From the NCBI GenBank assembly GCA_030598905.1, contig JAUVPA010000105.1, positions 1-6,219 of the forward strand: DNA of 6,219 nt. The letters are read 5' to 3'. The DNA comes from Acidimicrobiia bacterium. GTDB lineage: Bacteria; Actinomycetota; Acidimicrobiia; Spongiisociales; UBA5794. The translations under genes were made by a program, and so were the position numbers. Shown here piece after piece: positions 1 through 6,165 of the stretch. Numbering within the stretch: position 1 is the first letter of the stretch; each line of letters starts with the position of its first letter. Under the pieces are notes generated by a model. It did no database searches and was not told the origin of the DNA. It saw only the letters and a list, made by a program, of their open reading frames with translations.

Positions 1-49
1 CGAAGCTGTGCGCATTGCGACCGAGGAGTCATCATCGACCTCAAGCTGA
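1..49 (+). CDS. C-terminal tail of an upstream gene, possibly the catalytic FDH alpha subunit (5' partial)
   Basis: Reading from base 2, this frame is open to a TGA at 47-49 and gives EAVRIATEESSSTSS. The TGA shares its last base with the ATG of the next gene (TGATG), the usual sign of a translationally coupled upstream gene. Only 15 residues are visible, so identity is inference. Many FDH alpha subunits end in a segment resembling '...CAVRVE' or '...CAVRIE' followed by a short polar tail, and 'AVRI' plus a Ser/Thr-rich tail fits that. The two genes downstream are FDH accessory subunits but no catalytic molybdopterin domain is present in the window, so this is where it would be expected. The frame could also be a chance opening. 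Confidence 0.42.
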   Translation, partial: EAVRIATEESSSTSS

Positions 50-1809
50 TGCCGGCCGAAGCTTCGGTGATCGAGCGCAGTGCCATCGACCGGATCGTCG
101 CCGGCACCGGATCGGCACGCGATGGCCAGACGGCACGGGCTGGCGTCGCAGAGGCCAAGGGCAATCGCCATCTCCTACTGCCGGCGCTCCACGCTCTCCA
201 GGACGAGATCGGATGGATCAGCGAGGGCGGGCTCAGCTATGTCTCTGAGCGTCTGTCCGTTCCTCCTGCGGAGGCCTACGGCGTCGCCACGTTCTACGCC
301 TTACTCGCCACCGAGGAGCAGCCGGAAAGAGTGGCGCATGTATGCGACGATATCGCCTGCCTGGCTCTCGGAGCCGAGGACACGATCGCGGAACTCAGCG
401 GGGTGCCGGGTGTGCACCGAAGCCCGTGCCTCGGACAATGCGAACGAGGGCCCGCAGCGATGATCCAGGTTGCCGGGGCAGCCAATGGCGTGATCGCGCC
501 GGCAAATGCATCGAGCGTGGTGAACGTCCTCGAGGGAGCCGTCCTCGATGCGCAGGGCCCTTCGAATCCGGTGCCTCCAGAGCAGGCAGGTAACCCGGGG
601 GGCCTTCTCGGCCGAATTGGTGTCACCGACCCTGCATCGCTGGATGACTACGTCGCTGCCGGCGGCTATCGAGCGCTGCCAATGGCTATCGAGATGGGTC
701 GCGAGGCGGTCATCGCGCAGGTTGAATCGTCGTCGATTCGCGGTCGAGGTGGCGCCGCGTTCCCTGCCGGCATCAAATGGGCAGCCGTGGCGGGTGCCAC
801 GGAAACAGTCCGGTACGTGGTGTGTAACGCCGACGAATCCGAGCCGGGGACTTTCAAGGACCGGGTGCTCCTCGAGGGCGACCCATTCGTCGTTGTCGAG
901 GCAATGACGATCGCCGGCTTCGCGGTGGGCGCCCAACGCGGGTTCATCTATATTCGCGCTGAGTATCCGTTTGGTGAGGCCCTCCTCGTCAATGCGATTC
1001 GCCGGGCCACGGCGGCCGGACACCTCGGTCGAGACATCTCTGCGGATTTTTCGTTCGACATCGAAGTCAGGCGCGGGGCCGGTGCCTATATCTGTGGGGA
1101 AGAGACCGCTCTCTTCAACTCGATCGAAGGCTTCCGCGGCGAGCCGCGCCAGAAACCCCCCTTCCCGACCGAAGCCGGCTTGTTCGGCAAGCCCACTCTG
1201 GTGAACAACGTCGAGACACTTGCCAACATCCCACGCATCGTCATCGAGGGGGGCAAAACCTTTGCCGCGTCGGGAACGACCGGATCGACGGGAACGAAAC
1301 TCTTTTCCGTTTCCGGTGACGTCGGCGCCGCGGGTGTCTACGAGGTGGTCTTCGGGACGTCCTTGAGATCGCTGATCGAGCTTGCCGGCGGAGTGGATGG
1401 ATCGTTGGGAGCCGTCCTCGTCGGCGGCGCCGCAGGAGCCTTCGTCAAGGACGACGGGATCGACGTCGAACTGACATTCGAAGGAACACGTGGCGCTGGG
1501 TTGCCTCTTGGATCGGGTTCGATCGTCGTGTTCAACGACACGACGGATTTCGAGGCGGTGACGGCGCGGATCGCCCGGTTCTTCCACGAAGAGTCCTGTG
1601 GGCAGTGCGTCCCGTGTCGCGTCGGAACGGTGCGTCAGTCCGAGGCTCTCGATCGCCTGTTCGCTGCATCCGATCCGGCGCTCGACCTGGCGACACTCCG
1701 AGATCTCGACCTCGTCATGCGCGACGCCTCGATTTGTGGTCTCGGCCAGGTCGCCAGCACGGCCGTGCAGTCGGCGCTCGCACTCGGGCTGATCGGGGGC
1801 GCCGAATGA
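49..1809 (+). CDS. NuoE-NuoF fusion: NAD-reducing diaphorase (beta) subunit of an NAD-dependent formate dehydrogenase
   Basis: This 586-aa protein should take electrons from an iron-sulfur subunit and reduce NAD+ through FMN. Residues about 40-165 are a thioredoxin-like NuoE domain with the 2Fe-2S ligands C99, C104 (Cx4C) and C127, C131 (Cx3C). Residues about 185-586 are a NuoF domain: the glycine-rich RGRGGAAFPAGIKW at 231-244, CNADESEPGTFKDR at 259-272 and GAGAYICGEE at 343-352 form the FMN/NADH site. A [4Fe-4S] site follows with C517, C520, C523 and C563 (Cx2Cx2Cx39C). E-F fusions of this size occur in beta subunits of NAD-dependent FDHs such as Methylobacterium FDH1 and in HoxF of NAD-reducing hydrogenases. 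There is no extra C-terminal ferredoxin domain. ATG 49 is chosen because it overlaps the preceding stop; no close Shine-Dalgarno is seen (GAGGAG at 23-28 is 20 bases away). In-frame GTG 67 is an alternative, and the frame is also open to the left edge. The partner subunits favour FDH over hydrogenase or complex I. Confidence 0.93.
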   Translation: MPAEASVIERSAIDRIVAGTGSARDGQTARAGVAEAKGNRHLLLPALHALQDEIGWISEGGLSYVSERLSVPPAEAYGVATFYALLATEEQPERVAHVCDDIACLALGAEDTIAELSGVPGVHRSPCLGQCERGPAAMIQVAGAANGVIAPANASSVVNVLEGAVLDAQGPSNPVPPEQAGNPGGLLGRIGVTDPASLDDYVAAGGYRALPMAIEMGREAVIAQVESSSIRGRGGAAFPAGIKWAAVAGATETVRYVVCNADESEPGTFKDRVLLEGDPFVVVEAMTIAGFAVGAQRGFIYIRAEYPFGEALLVNAIRRATAAGHLGRDISADFSFDIEVRRGAGAYICGEETALFNSIEGFRGEPRQKPPFPTEAGLFGKPTLVNNVETLANIPRIVIEGGKTFAASGTTGSTGTKLFSVSGDVGAAGVYEVVFGTSLRSLIELAGGVDGSLGAVLVGGAAGAFVKDDGIDVELTFEGTRGAGLPLGSGSIVVFNDTTDFEAVTARIARFFHEESCGQCVPCRVGTVRQSEALDRLFAASDPALDLATLRDLDLVMRDASICGLGQVASTAVQSALALGLIGGAE

Positions 1810-2663
1810 TCGAACGGCCGCTCGCTCCCCCGCGGCCGTTAGTCGACGTGGTTGTCGACGGCACCACCGTTGCGGTGCGCGAAGGTTCGTCCGTCCTCGA
1901 AGCGTGCCGTGGAGCCGGTTCGGACGTTCCGACGCTCTGTTACCTCGAGACGCTCACACCGGTGAACGTTTGTCGCGTTTGTGTCGTCGAGGTCGAGGGT
2001 TCCCGACCCCTTGTGCCTGCTTGTTCTCGACCCGTCGAACCGGGTATGGAGATCAGCACGACGTCCGAACGGGCTCTGCACTCACGCAAGCTGGTCTTCG
2101 AACTCCTGGCGTCTTCGGTGGATCTCGGTCTCGTCGACCAGCAAACGAAGGGGTGGATGGAACAGTCCGGCGTCGATGCCGGTCGCTTTGGTGAATCGGC
2201 GCGGGCCGTCGAACACCAGGTGAAGATCCAAGACGAGCTGTACATCAGGGACTACGACAAGTGCATCCTCTGCTACAAGTGCGTCGAGGCTTGCGGGGAG
2301 GACGCCCAGAACACCTTTGCCATCGCGATCAGCGGCCGGGGCTTCACGGCGGAGGTTTCCACTGAGTTCGACGTTGTTTTGCCGGAGTCGGCCTGTGTGT
2401 ACTGCGGCAATTGCATCGGAGTGTGCCCAACGGGAGCGTTGATCGGCAGGGTCGAATACGACATGAGGCGCGATGGCACGTGGGACGAGACGACTCAAAC
2501 AGTGACACGGACGATCTGTCCGTTCTGTGGAGTCGGCTGCAGCCTCGACGTCCACGTCCAGGAAAACGCCATCGTCAAGGTCACCTCGCCAACCGATCAC
2601 AGCGTCACATCGGGCCACCTGTGCATCAAGGGCCGATTCGCTTGGCAGCATGTGCACGCCTGA
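1806..2663 (+). CDS. FDH iron-sulfur subunit: 2Fe-2S + 2x[4Fe-4S] + terminal molybdopterin-type Fe4S4 domain, no catalytic domain
   Basis: This 285-aa protein is an electron-transfer subunit resembling the N-terminal third of NAD-dependent FDH alpha subunits. Residues about 12-85 form a 2Fe-2S ferredoxin domain with C45, C56, C59 and C73 (Cx10Cx2Cx13C). Residues about 145-215 form a two-cluster ferredoxin domain: C153, C156, C159, C163 (DKCILCYKCVEAC) and C197, C200, C203, C207 (ACVYCGNCIGVCPTGA). Residues 236-285 match the Molybdop_Fe4S4 domain (C238, C241, C245, C273, then K275 of CIKGR). In full-length FDH the large molybdopterin domain would follow; here a TGA comes 13 residues into the segment beginning CIKGRF. 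The region between the 2Fe-2S and ferredoxin domains (about 97-120), where NuoG-like proteins carry a His-Cys3 [4Fe-4S] site, has no Cys or His. The start is ATG 1806, overlapping the upstream stop (ATGA) with GGGGG at 1795-1799 before it; a longer open frame from 1605 lies inside the NuoF gene and is not used. The protein could be a genuine split subunit or a truncated alpha chain. Confidence 0.88.
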   Translation: MIERPLAPPRPLVDVVVDGTTVAVREGSSVLEACRGAGSDVPTLCYLETLTPVNVCRVCVVEVEGSRPLVPACSRPVEPGMEISTTSERALHSRKLVFELLASSVDLGLVDQQTKGWMEQSGVDAGRFGESARAVEHQVKIQDELYIRDYDKCILCYKCVEACGEDAQNTFAIAISGRGFTAEVSTEFDVVLPESACVYCGNCIGVCPTGALIGRVEYDMRRDGTWDETTQTVTRTICPFCGVGCSLDVHVQENAIVKVTSPTDHSVTSGHLCIKGRFAWQHVHA

Positions 2664-2684
2664 TGGCCGAGGGCTGCGAAGCCC

Positions 2685-3776
2685 GTGATCGAACTCGAGC
2701 ACGTCAGCAAGACGTTCCCCGGCCAAGACGTCGCTGCCGTCGGTGACTTGACCTTCACGATTCCCGAGGGTGAGTCCGTGGTGCTCGTCGGTCCCTCCGG
2801 GTGTGGCAAGACGACAACGCTGAAGATGATCAACCGATTGATCGAGCCAACGGGCGGGACGATCACCGTGGCCGGAAGAGACGTTGCACAGATGGAAGCC
2901 CATGAGCTGCGTCGCGGCATCGGCTACGTGATCCAGCAAATCGGCCTGTTCCCACACCGAACGATTCGGGACAACATCGCCACCGTTCCGAAGCTGCTCG
3001 GATGGGAGAAGAAGCGCATACAAGCGCGTGTGCTCGAGCTGACGGACCTCGTCGATCTCTCCGAAGACATGTTGACCCGTTACCCGAGCGAGCTCTCTGG
3101 AGGCCAGCGCCAACGCGTCGGTGTTGCCAGAGCGCTCGCCGCGGACCCTCCGGTACTTCTCATGGACGAGCCGTTTGGTGCCGTCGACCCGATTGTTCGC
3201 ACCCGGCTCCAGGACGAGCTCGTTTCACTTCAGGCTCGGCTCAACAAGACGATCGTTCTCGTGACGCACGACATCGACGAAGCTATCAAGCTCGGTGATC
3301 GGGTGGCCCTCCTCAACATCGGCGGCGTTCTCGAGCAATATGCACCCCCCGAGGAGCTTCTCCGTGACCCCGCCAACGCCTTTGTTGCCGATTTTCTCGG
3401 AACCGATCGTGGCATCAAGAGGCTTTCCCTCGTCCCGATATCTCAGATCAACCTGGATCCCGGGCCTGTTCTGCCCCGGTCGGCGCCTGTTGCCGAGGCC
3501 CGCGAAATGATGCGCCGCTACCAGATCGACTGGGCGGTGGTTGGGGGCGACGGCCGGATCGAAGGTTGGTTCACCGAGAACGACATTGCCGGCCACGACA
3601 CGCTCGATCGAGTTCACCTCTTGCCTTTCCAGACGAAGCTGGCGGCGACGGACTCGCTGCAGCAGGCCCTCGATGCCGTCATCTCGTCGCATACGGCGGT
3701 CGCCGCAGTCTTCGACGGCGAACGTTATCTCGGAATGGTCACGTCAGAGGAGATCAGCCGGGAGATCATCGAGTGA
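2685..3776 (+). CDS. opuCA: Quaternary-amine (glycine betaine/choline-type) ABC transporter ATPase with tandem CBS domains
   Basis: This 363-aa cytoplasmic ATPase energises uptake of a betaine-like compatible solute or nutrient. The ATPase domain (about 1-240) shows Walker A GPSGCGKTT at 36-44, the Q-loop at Q84-Q85, the signature LSGGQ at 137-141, Walker B VLLMDEP at 157-163, the D-loop GAVDP at 165-169 and switch histidine H195. The stretch YVIQQIGLFPH at 81-91 is typical of the OpuC/ProV family. Residues about 255-363 form two CBS repeats (about 265-302 and 318-358); in OpuA and OpuC relatives these regulate transport in response to ionic strength or cyclic di-AMP. The length and domain order match OpuCA. 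The start is GTG 2685, 21 bp after the previous stop, with GAGGG at 2669-2673 as a distant ribosome site. No promoter or terminator is visible in the gap. The symbol is by family resemblance; the substrate is not proven. Confidence 0.93.
   Translation: MIELEHVSKTFPGQDVAAVGDLTFTIPEGESVVLVGPSGCGKTTTLKMINRLIEPTGGTITVAGRDVAQMEAHELRRGIGYVIQQIGLFPHRTIRDNIATVPKLLGWEKKRIQARVLELTDLVDLSEDMLTRYPSELSGGQRQRVGVARALAADPPVLLMDEPFGAVDPIVRTRLQDELVSLQARLNKTIVLVTHDIDEAIKLGDRVALLNIGGVLEQYAPPEELLRDPANAFVADFLGTDRGIKRLSLVPISQINLDPGPVLPRSAPVAEAREMMRRYQIDWAVVGGDGRIEGWFTENDIAGHDTLDRVHLLPFQTKLAATDSLQQALDAVISSHTAVAAVFDGERYLGMVTSEEISREIIE
3761..3764 (+). promoter_or_regulatory. Ribosome binding site that fixes the GTG start of the first permease
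   Basis: GGAG lies 8 bases before GTG 3773, inside the last codons of the ATPase gene. The GTG overlaps the ATPase stop codon (GTGA). The open frame extends upstream to 3566, but that extra segment is Arg-rich, overlaps the ATPase out of frame and has no transporter character, so the downstream GTG is preferred. Confidence 0.6.
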
Positions 3777-4462
3777 TCGGACTTGCCCAGACCCAGGCAC
3801 AGGGTGTGTTCCGCTGGGACTGGATCGGCAGGAACATCGATGCGATCTGGGATCGGACTGTCGAACATGTCGTTCTCACGGTTGTCGCGGTGTCCGTTGG
3901 GCTGGTGATCAGCACTGTGCTGTCTCTCATCATCGTCCGCTATCGCAAGACCTACACACCGATCACCTGGACGACCGGGATCCTGTACACGATTCCGAGC
4001 CTCGCCGCTCTCGCGTTCCTCGTTCCGATAACTGGTCTCAGCCACCTCACGGCGGAGATCGTTCTGGTTTCGTACACACTGCTGATCCTGATTCGCAACA
4101 TCGTCGCGGGTATCGACGGCGTCCCGCAGGACGTACTCGAAGCCGCCCGGGGAATGGGCTACACCCGCCGTCGGAGGTTCATTGAGATCGAGCTGCCGTT
4201 GGCACTTCCCGTGATCGTGGCCGGGATCCGGATCGCCGCCGTCACCGTCATCGGATTGGTGACGGTGACCTCGCTGATCGGCCTCGGGGGGTACGGCTTC
4301 TTCATCTTGAGAGGTTTGAGCCTGTTCTACAGCCCCATCGGAACGACTCAGATTCTCGTCGGAACGGCGCTCTCGGTCTTGCTGGCGGTTGTCGTCGACG
4401 TGAGCCTGGCGCTGACAGAACGAGCCCTCACCCCCTGGGCGCGTCGAAAGGCACCGGCTTGA
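3773..4462 (+). CDS. opuCB: Quaternary-amine ABC transporter permease, first of two
   Basis: This 229-aa inner-membrane permease of the BPD_transp_1 family should form half of the translocation pore. Hydrophobic segments are seen at about 33-55, 67-88, 94-113, 145-172 and 196-214. The ATPase-contacting EAA loop is clear: EAARGMGYTRRRRF begins at 123 and is followed by IELPLALPVIVAG (139-151). The length is usual for OpuCB/OpuCD or YehW/YehY-type permeases. GTG 3773 overlaps the ATPase stop by 4 bp and the gene's own stop overlaps the next permease by 4 bp, so the three genes are probably translated in a coupled way. Which of the two permeases corresponds to OpuCB and which to OpuCD cannot be decided from sequence alone; order is used here. 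Confidence 0.9.
   Translation: MIGLAQTQAQGVFRWDWIGRNIDAIWDRTVEHVVLTVVAVSVGLVISTVLSLIIVRYRKTYTPITWTTGILYTIPSLAALAFLVPITGLSHLTAEIVLVSYTLLILIRNIVAGIDGVPQDVLEAARGMGYTRRRRFIEIELPLALPVIVAGIRIAAVTVIGLVTVTSLIGLGGYGFFILRGLSLFYSPIGTTQILVGTALSVLLAVVVDVSLALTERALTPWARRKAPA
4447..4451 (+). promoter_or_regulatory. Ribosome binding site supporting a TTG start for the second permease
   Basis: AAAGG is 7 bases before TTG 4459. The TTG overlaps the preceding stop (TTGA), giving the same 4-bp overlap as at the ATPase-permease junction. The encoded N-terminus (IEFLGEVVAWFTDPANW) already looks like the short amphipathic lead of these permeases, so a later start is less likely. Confidence 0.55.
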
Positions 4463-5169
4463 TCGAGTTCCTCGGCGAAGTGGTTGCCTGGTTCACCGAT
4501 CCTGCCAACTGGACAGGGGTGAATGGGATCCCCAATCGGATGTGGGAGCACATCCAGATGTCGGTGCTCGCAACGACGGCGGCAGCCGCCCTCGCCATAC
4601 CTCCGGCGGTCTACCTCGGGCACCGCCGTAAGGGTGGCGTCATCGCGGTAGCCGGCGTGAACATGGCTCGCGCCATCCCGTCGTTCGCCATCGTCGCGAT
4701 TTCGCTTCCCTTCTCCATCCGCCTTGGGCTGGGACTGGGTTTCTGGCCCACGTTCATTGCCCTGTTCTTCCTGGCGGTCCCGCCTTTCTTCACCAACACG
4801 TACACCGCGGTTGCCGGCGTCGACGACGCCCTCGTCGAGAGTGGCCGCGGCATGGGAATGACCCAGCCTCAGGTCGTGCGTCGTATCGAGATACCGGTTG
4901 CTTCGCCGGTGATTCTCGCAGCGGCGCGGGTCGCCTCTGTTCAGGTCATTGCGACCGCGACGCTCGCGGCGCTCGTCGCATGGGGTGGTCTCGGCCGGTA
5001 CATCATCGACGGCTTTGCGACCCAGGACAGCGTCCAGGTATTTGCCGGCGGGTTGCTCGTGGCCGGTCTTGCCGTCGTGGCCGAGCTCGGCTTCTCTGCA
5101 ATTGAGCGGTGGTGGTTGCCGAGAGGTCTCCGAGAGCCGTCCGAGGACATTGCTCGCGTTGCCGCCTGA
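4459..5169 (+). CDS. opuCD: Quaternary-amine ABC transporter permease, second of two
   Basis: This 236-aa inner-membrane permease pairs with the preceding gene product to form the pore. It begins with an amphipathic stretch (FTDPANW at 12-18), followed by hydrophobic segments at about 33-53, 61-86, 97-116, 149-175 and 195-214. The motif ARAIPSFAIVAI at 70-81 and the EAA-type loop ESGRGMGMTQPQ at 127-138, with IEIPVASPVI at 143-152, place it in BPD_transp_1 next to OpuC/ProW permeases. The EAA loop reads ESGRG instead of EAARG, a modest departure from the first permease. It starts at TTG 4459, overlapping the upstream stop. A 90-bp gap follows before the binding-protein gene. Confidence 0.9.
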   Translation: MIEFLGEVVAWFTDPANWTGVNGIPNRMWEHIQMSVLATTAAAALAIPPAVYLGHRRKGGVIAVAGVNMARAIPSFAIVAISLPFSIRLGLGLGFWPTFIALFFLAVPPFFTNTYTAVAGVDDALVESGRGMGMTQPQVVRRIEIPVASPVILAAARVASVQVIATATLAALVAWGGLGRYIIDGFATQDSVQVFAGGLLVAGLAVVAELGFSAIERWWLPRGLREPSEDIARVAA

Positions 5170-5177
5170 GCCAGGAA

Positions 5178-5206
5178 TTGGGATTTCAAAGCCTATTGCG
5201 TAGGTT
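5178..5206 (+). promoter_or_regulatory. Possible sigma-70-like promoter for the substrate-binding protein gene
   Basis: TTGGGA at 5178-5183 and TAGGTT at 5201-5206 are separated by exactly 17 bases. They match the -35 and -10 consensus at 4 of 6 and 3 of 6 positions, including the TAnnnT frame of actinobacterial -10 boxes. Transcription would start near 5213, just before a hairpin. Matches of this quality occur by chance, so this is a candidate only. Confidence 0.3.
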
Positions 5207-5216
5207 CCCCTTCCCG

Positions 5217-5236
5217 CCGGCCCCTGCAGGGGTCGG
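5217..5236 (+). other. GC-rich hairpin in the leader of the binding-protein gene
   Basis: CCGGCCCC pairs with GGGGTCGG (one G-U pair) around the loop TGCA; the core CCCCTGCAGGGG is a perfect 12-bp palindrome. It ends 10 bases before the Shine-Dalgarno AAGGGAG at 5247-5253. Only three T residues follow, so a rho-independent terminator is weakly supported. A transcript-end barrier, a processing site protecting the downstream message, or partial attenuation are alternatives. Confidence 0.55.
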
Positions 5237-5246
5237 TTTGGTAACG

Positions 5247-5253
5247 AAGGGAG
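5247..5253 (+). promoter_or_regulatory. Strong Shine-Dalgarno of the binding-protein gene
   Basis: AAGGGAG sits 6 bases before ATG 5260. It is the strongest ribosome site in the window and fits the high protein level usually needed for a substrate-binding subunit. Confidence 0.7.
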
Positions 5254-5259
5254 ATACCC

Positions 5260-6165
5260 ATGCGGAACCCCCGCAGAAGGGTCATTGGGGCGGTCCTCGT
5301 CGCGCTTGCATTGGTTGCCGCGGCGTGTGGATCGGGTGATGACTCTGCCGATCGTGAGCCGATCACGATCGGATCGGCGAACTTCAGCGAGAGTGCGCTC
5401 GTCGCTGAGATCTATGCACAGGCGCTCGAAGCCAACGGGATATCCGTTGCGAGAAAGCTGAACATCGGGAACCGGGAGATCTACGCCCCCGCTCTGGAGA
5501 GCGGTGAGCTGGATCTGCTGCCGGAGTATGTTGGCTCGGCGCTGACTTTCCTCGGCGGGACGGCGACCTCGGACACGGAACAGACCACAACCGATCTCCG
5601 CTCCGCGTGGGGTGACAAGGGCATCGCGGTGCTCGAGCCCGCCGCAGCACAGGACAAGAACGGCATCGTGATTCGGCAGGACACAGCCTCTGACCTCAAC
5701 GTTGCCAAGACTTCGGATCTGGCCGCTCACAACGGCACCCTTGTGTTCGGGGGCCCTCCGGAGTGCCCGAATCGTGAGTTCTGCCTCATCGGGTTGACCG
5801 ACGTCTACGGACTCGACTTCGTCGAGTTCAAGCCACTCGACGTTGGAGGCCCGCTCACCGTTGCCGCTCTCGAAGGTGACGAGATCCAGGTTGCGCTGCT
5901 GTTCACCACCGACGGGGTCATCAATGCCAAGGGTTTCATCCTGCTCGAGGACGACCTCGGCTTGCAGCCCGCCGAGAACTTGATTCCGGCACTTCGCCAG
6001 GACGTCGTCGACGCCTACGGGGACGACGTGACGAGTGTCCTGAACGCGGTGAGCGCGGCCCTCACGACGCAGGATCTGACCCTGATGAACAAGCTAGTCG
6101 GCTTCGACGGCGAAGATCCGACCCAAGTTGCGACAAACTGGTTGTCCGACAACGGCCTCAATTGA
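5260..6165 (+). CDS. opuCC: Quaternary-amine ABC transporter substrate-binding lipoprotein (OpuAC-type domain)
   Basis: This 301-aa extracytoplasmic lipoprotein should capture the solute and deliver it to the two permeases. Residues 1-22 are a lipoprotein signal peptide: an Arg-rich start (RNPRRR), a hydrophobic core, and the lipobox AAA before C23, followed by a GSGDD linker. Residues about 34-297 are an OpuAC domain (type II periplasmic fold), with hallmarks ITIGSANFSESALVAEIYAQ from 35, NREIYAPALESGELDLLPEY at 71-90 and LLFTTDGVI at 213-221. Aromatic residues Y75, Y90 and F215 lie in family positions that often build the cationic-amine cage, but the exact ligand set is inference. C169 and C175 (ECPNREFC) may form a disulfide. 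The gene has its own leader and ends just before a strong stem-loop. Glycine betaine, choline, carnitine and other trimethylammonium compounds are all possible substrates. The symbol is by family resemblance. Confidence 0.92.
   Translation: MRNPRRRVIGAVLVALALVAAACGSGDDSADREPITIGSANFSESALVAEIYAQALEANGISVARKLNIGNREIYAPALESGELDLLPEYVGSALTFLGGTATSDTEQTTTDLRSAWGDKGIAVLEPAAAQDKNGIVIRQDTASDLNVAKTSDLAAHNGTLVFGGPPECPNREFCLIGLTDVYGLDFVEFKPLDVGGPLTVAALEGDEIQVALLFTTDGVINAKGFILLEDDLGLQPAENLIPALRQDVVDAYGDDVTSVLNAVSAALTTQDLTLMNKLVGFDGEDPTQVATNWLSDNGLN

Noticed and set aside
1..48. Upstream extension of the NuoEF frame (contains a CxxC: CAHC)
   Set aside because: The frame is open to the left edge, but the alternative frame ends in a TGATG overlap with ATG 49, and family N-termini are variable and do not need the extension. 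It cannot be excluded without upstream sequence.
301..1587. A 428-codon open frame on the minus strand opposite the NuoEF gene
   Set aside because: It lies wholly antisense to a gene with clear FMN and iron-sulfur motifs, is rich in Arg/Asp/Gly, and shows no recognisable domain; such shadow frames are expected in GC-rich coding DNA.
1605..1805. N-terminal extension of the iron-sulfur subunit inside the NuoF gene
   Set aside because: The 67 extra residues are Arg-rich, overlap the essential C-terminal cluster region of NuoF out of frame, and precede the natural ferredoxin-domain start at ATG 1806.
2661..2687. In-frame TGA between the iron-sulfur subunit and the ATPase, possibly a selenocysteine or read-through codon making a fusion
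   Set aside because: Both genes are in the same frame, but in FDHs the selenocysteine lies about 100 residues beyond the Fe4S4 motif within the molybdopterin domain, and what follows here is an ABC ATPase with its own GTG start. No convincing selenocysteine hairpin is seen after the TGA.
2082..3113. A 343-codon minus-strand open frame across the iron-sulfur/ATPase junction
   Set aside because: Antisense to the ferredoxin and Walker A regions; no motif or ribosome site supports it.
4348..5730. A 460-codon minus-strand open frame spanning both the second permease and part of the binding-protein gene
   Set aside because: It runs across two well-supported plus-strand genes and the gap between them, has an Arg-rich composition and no family motifs.
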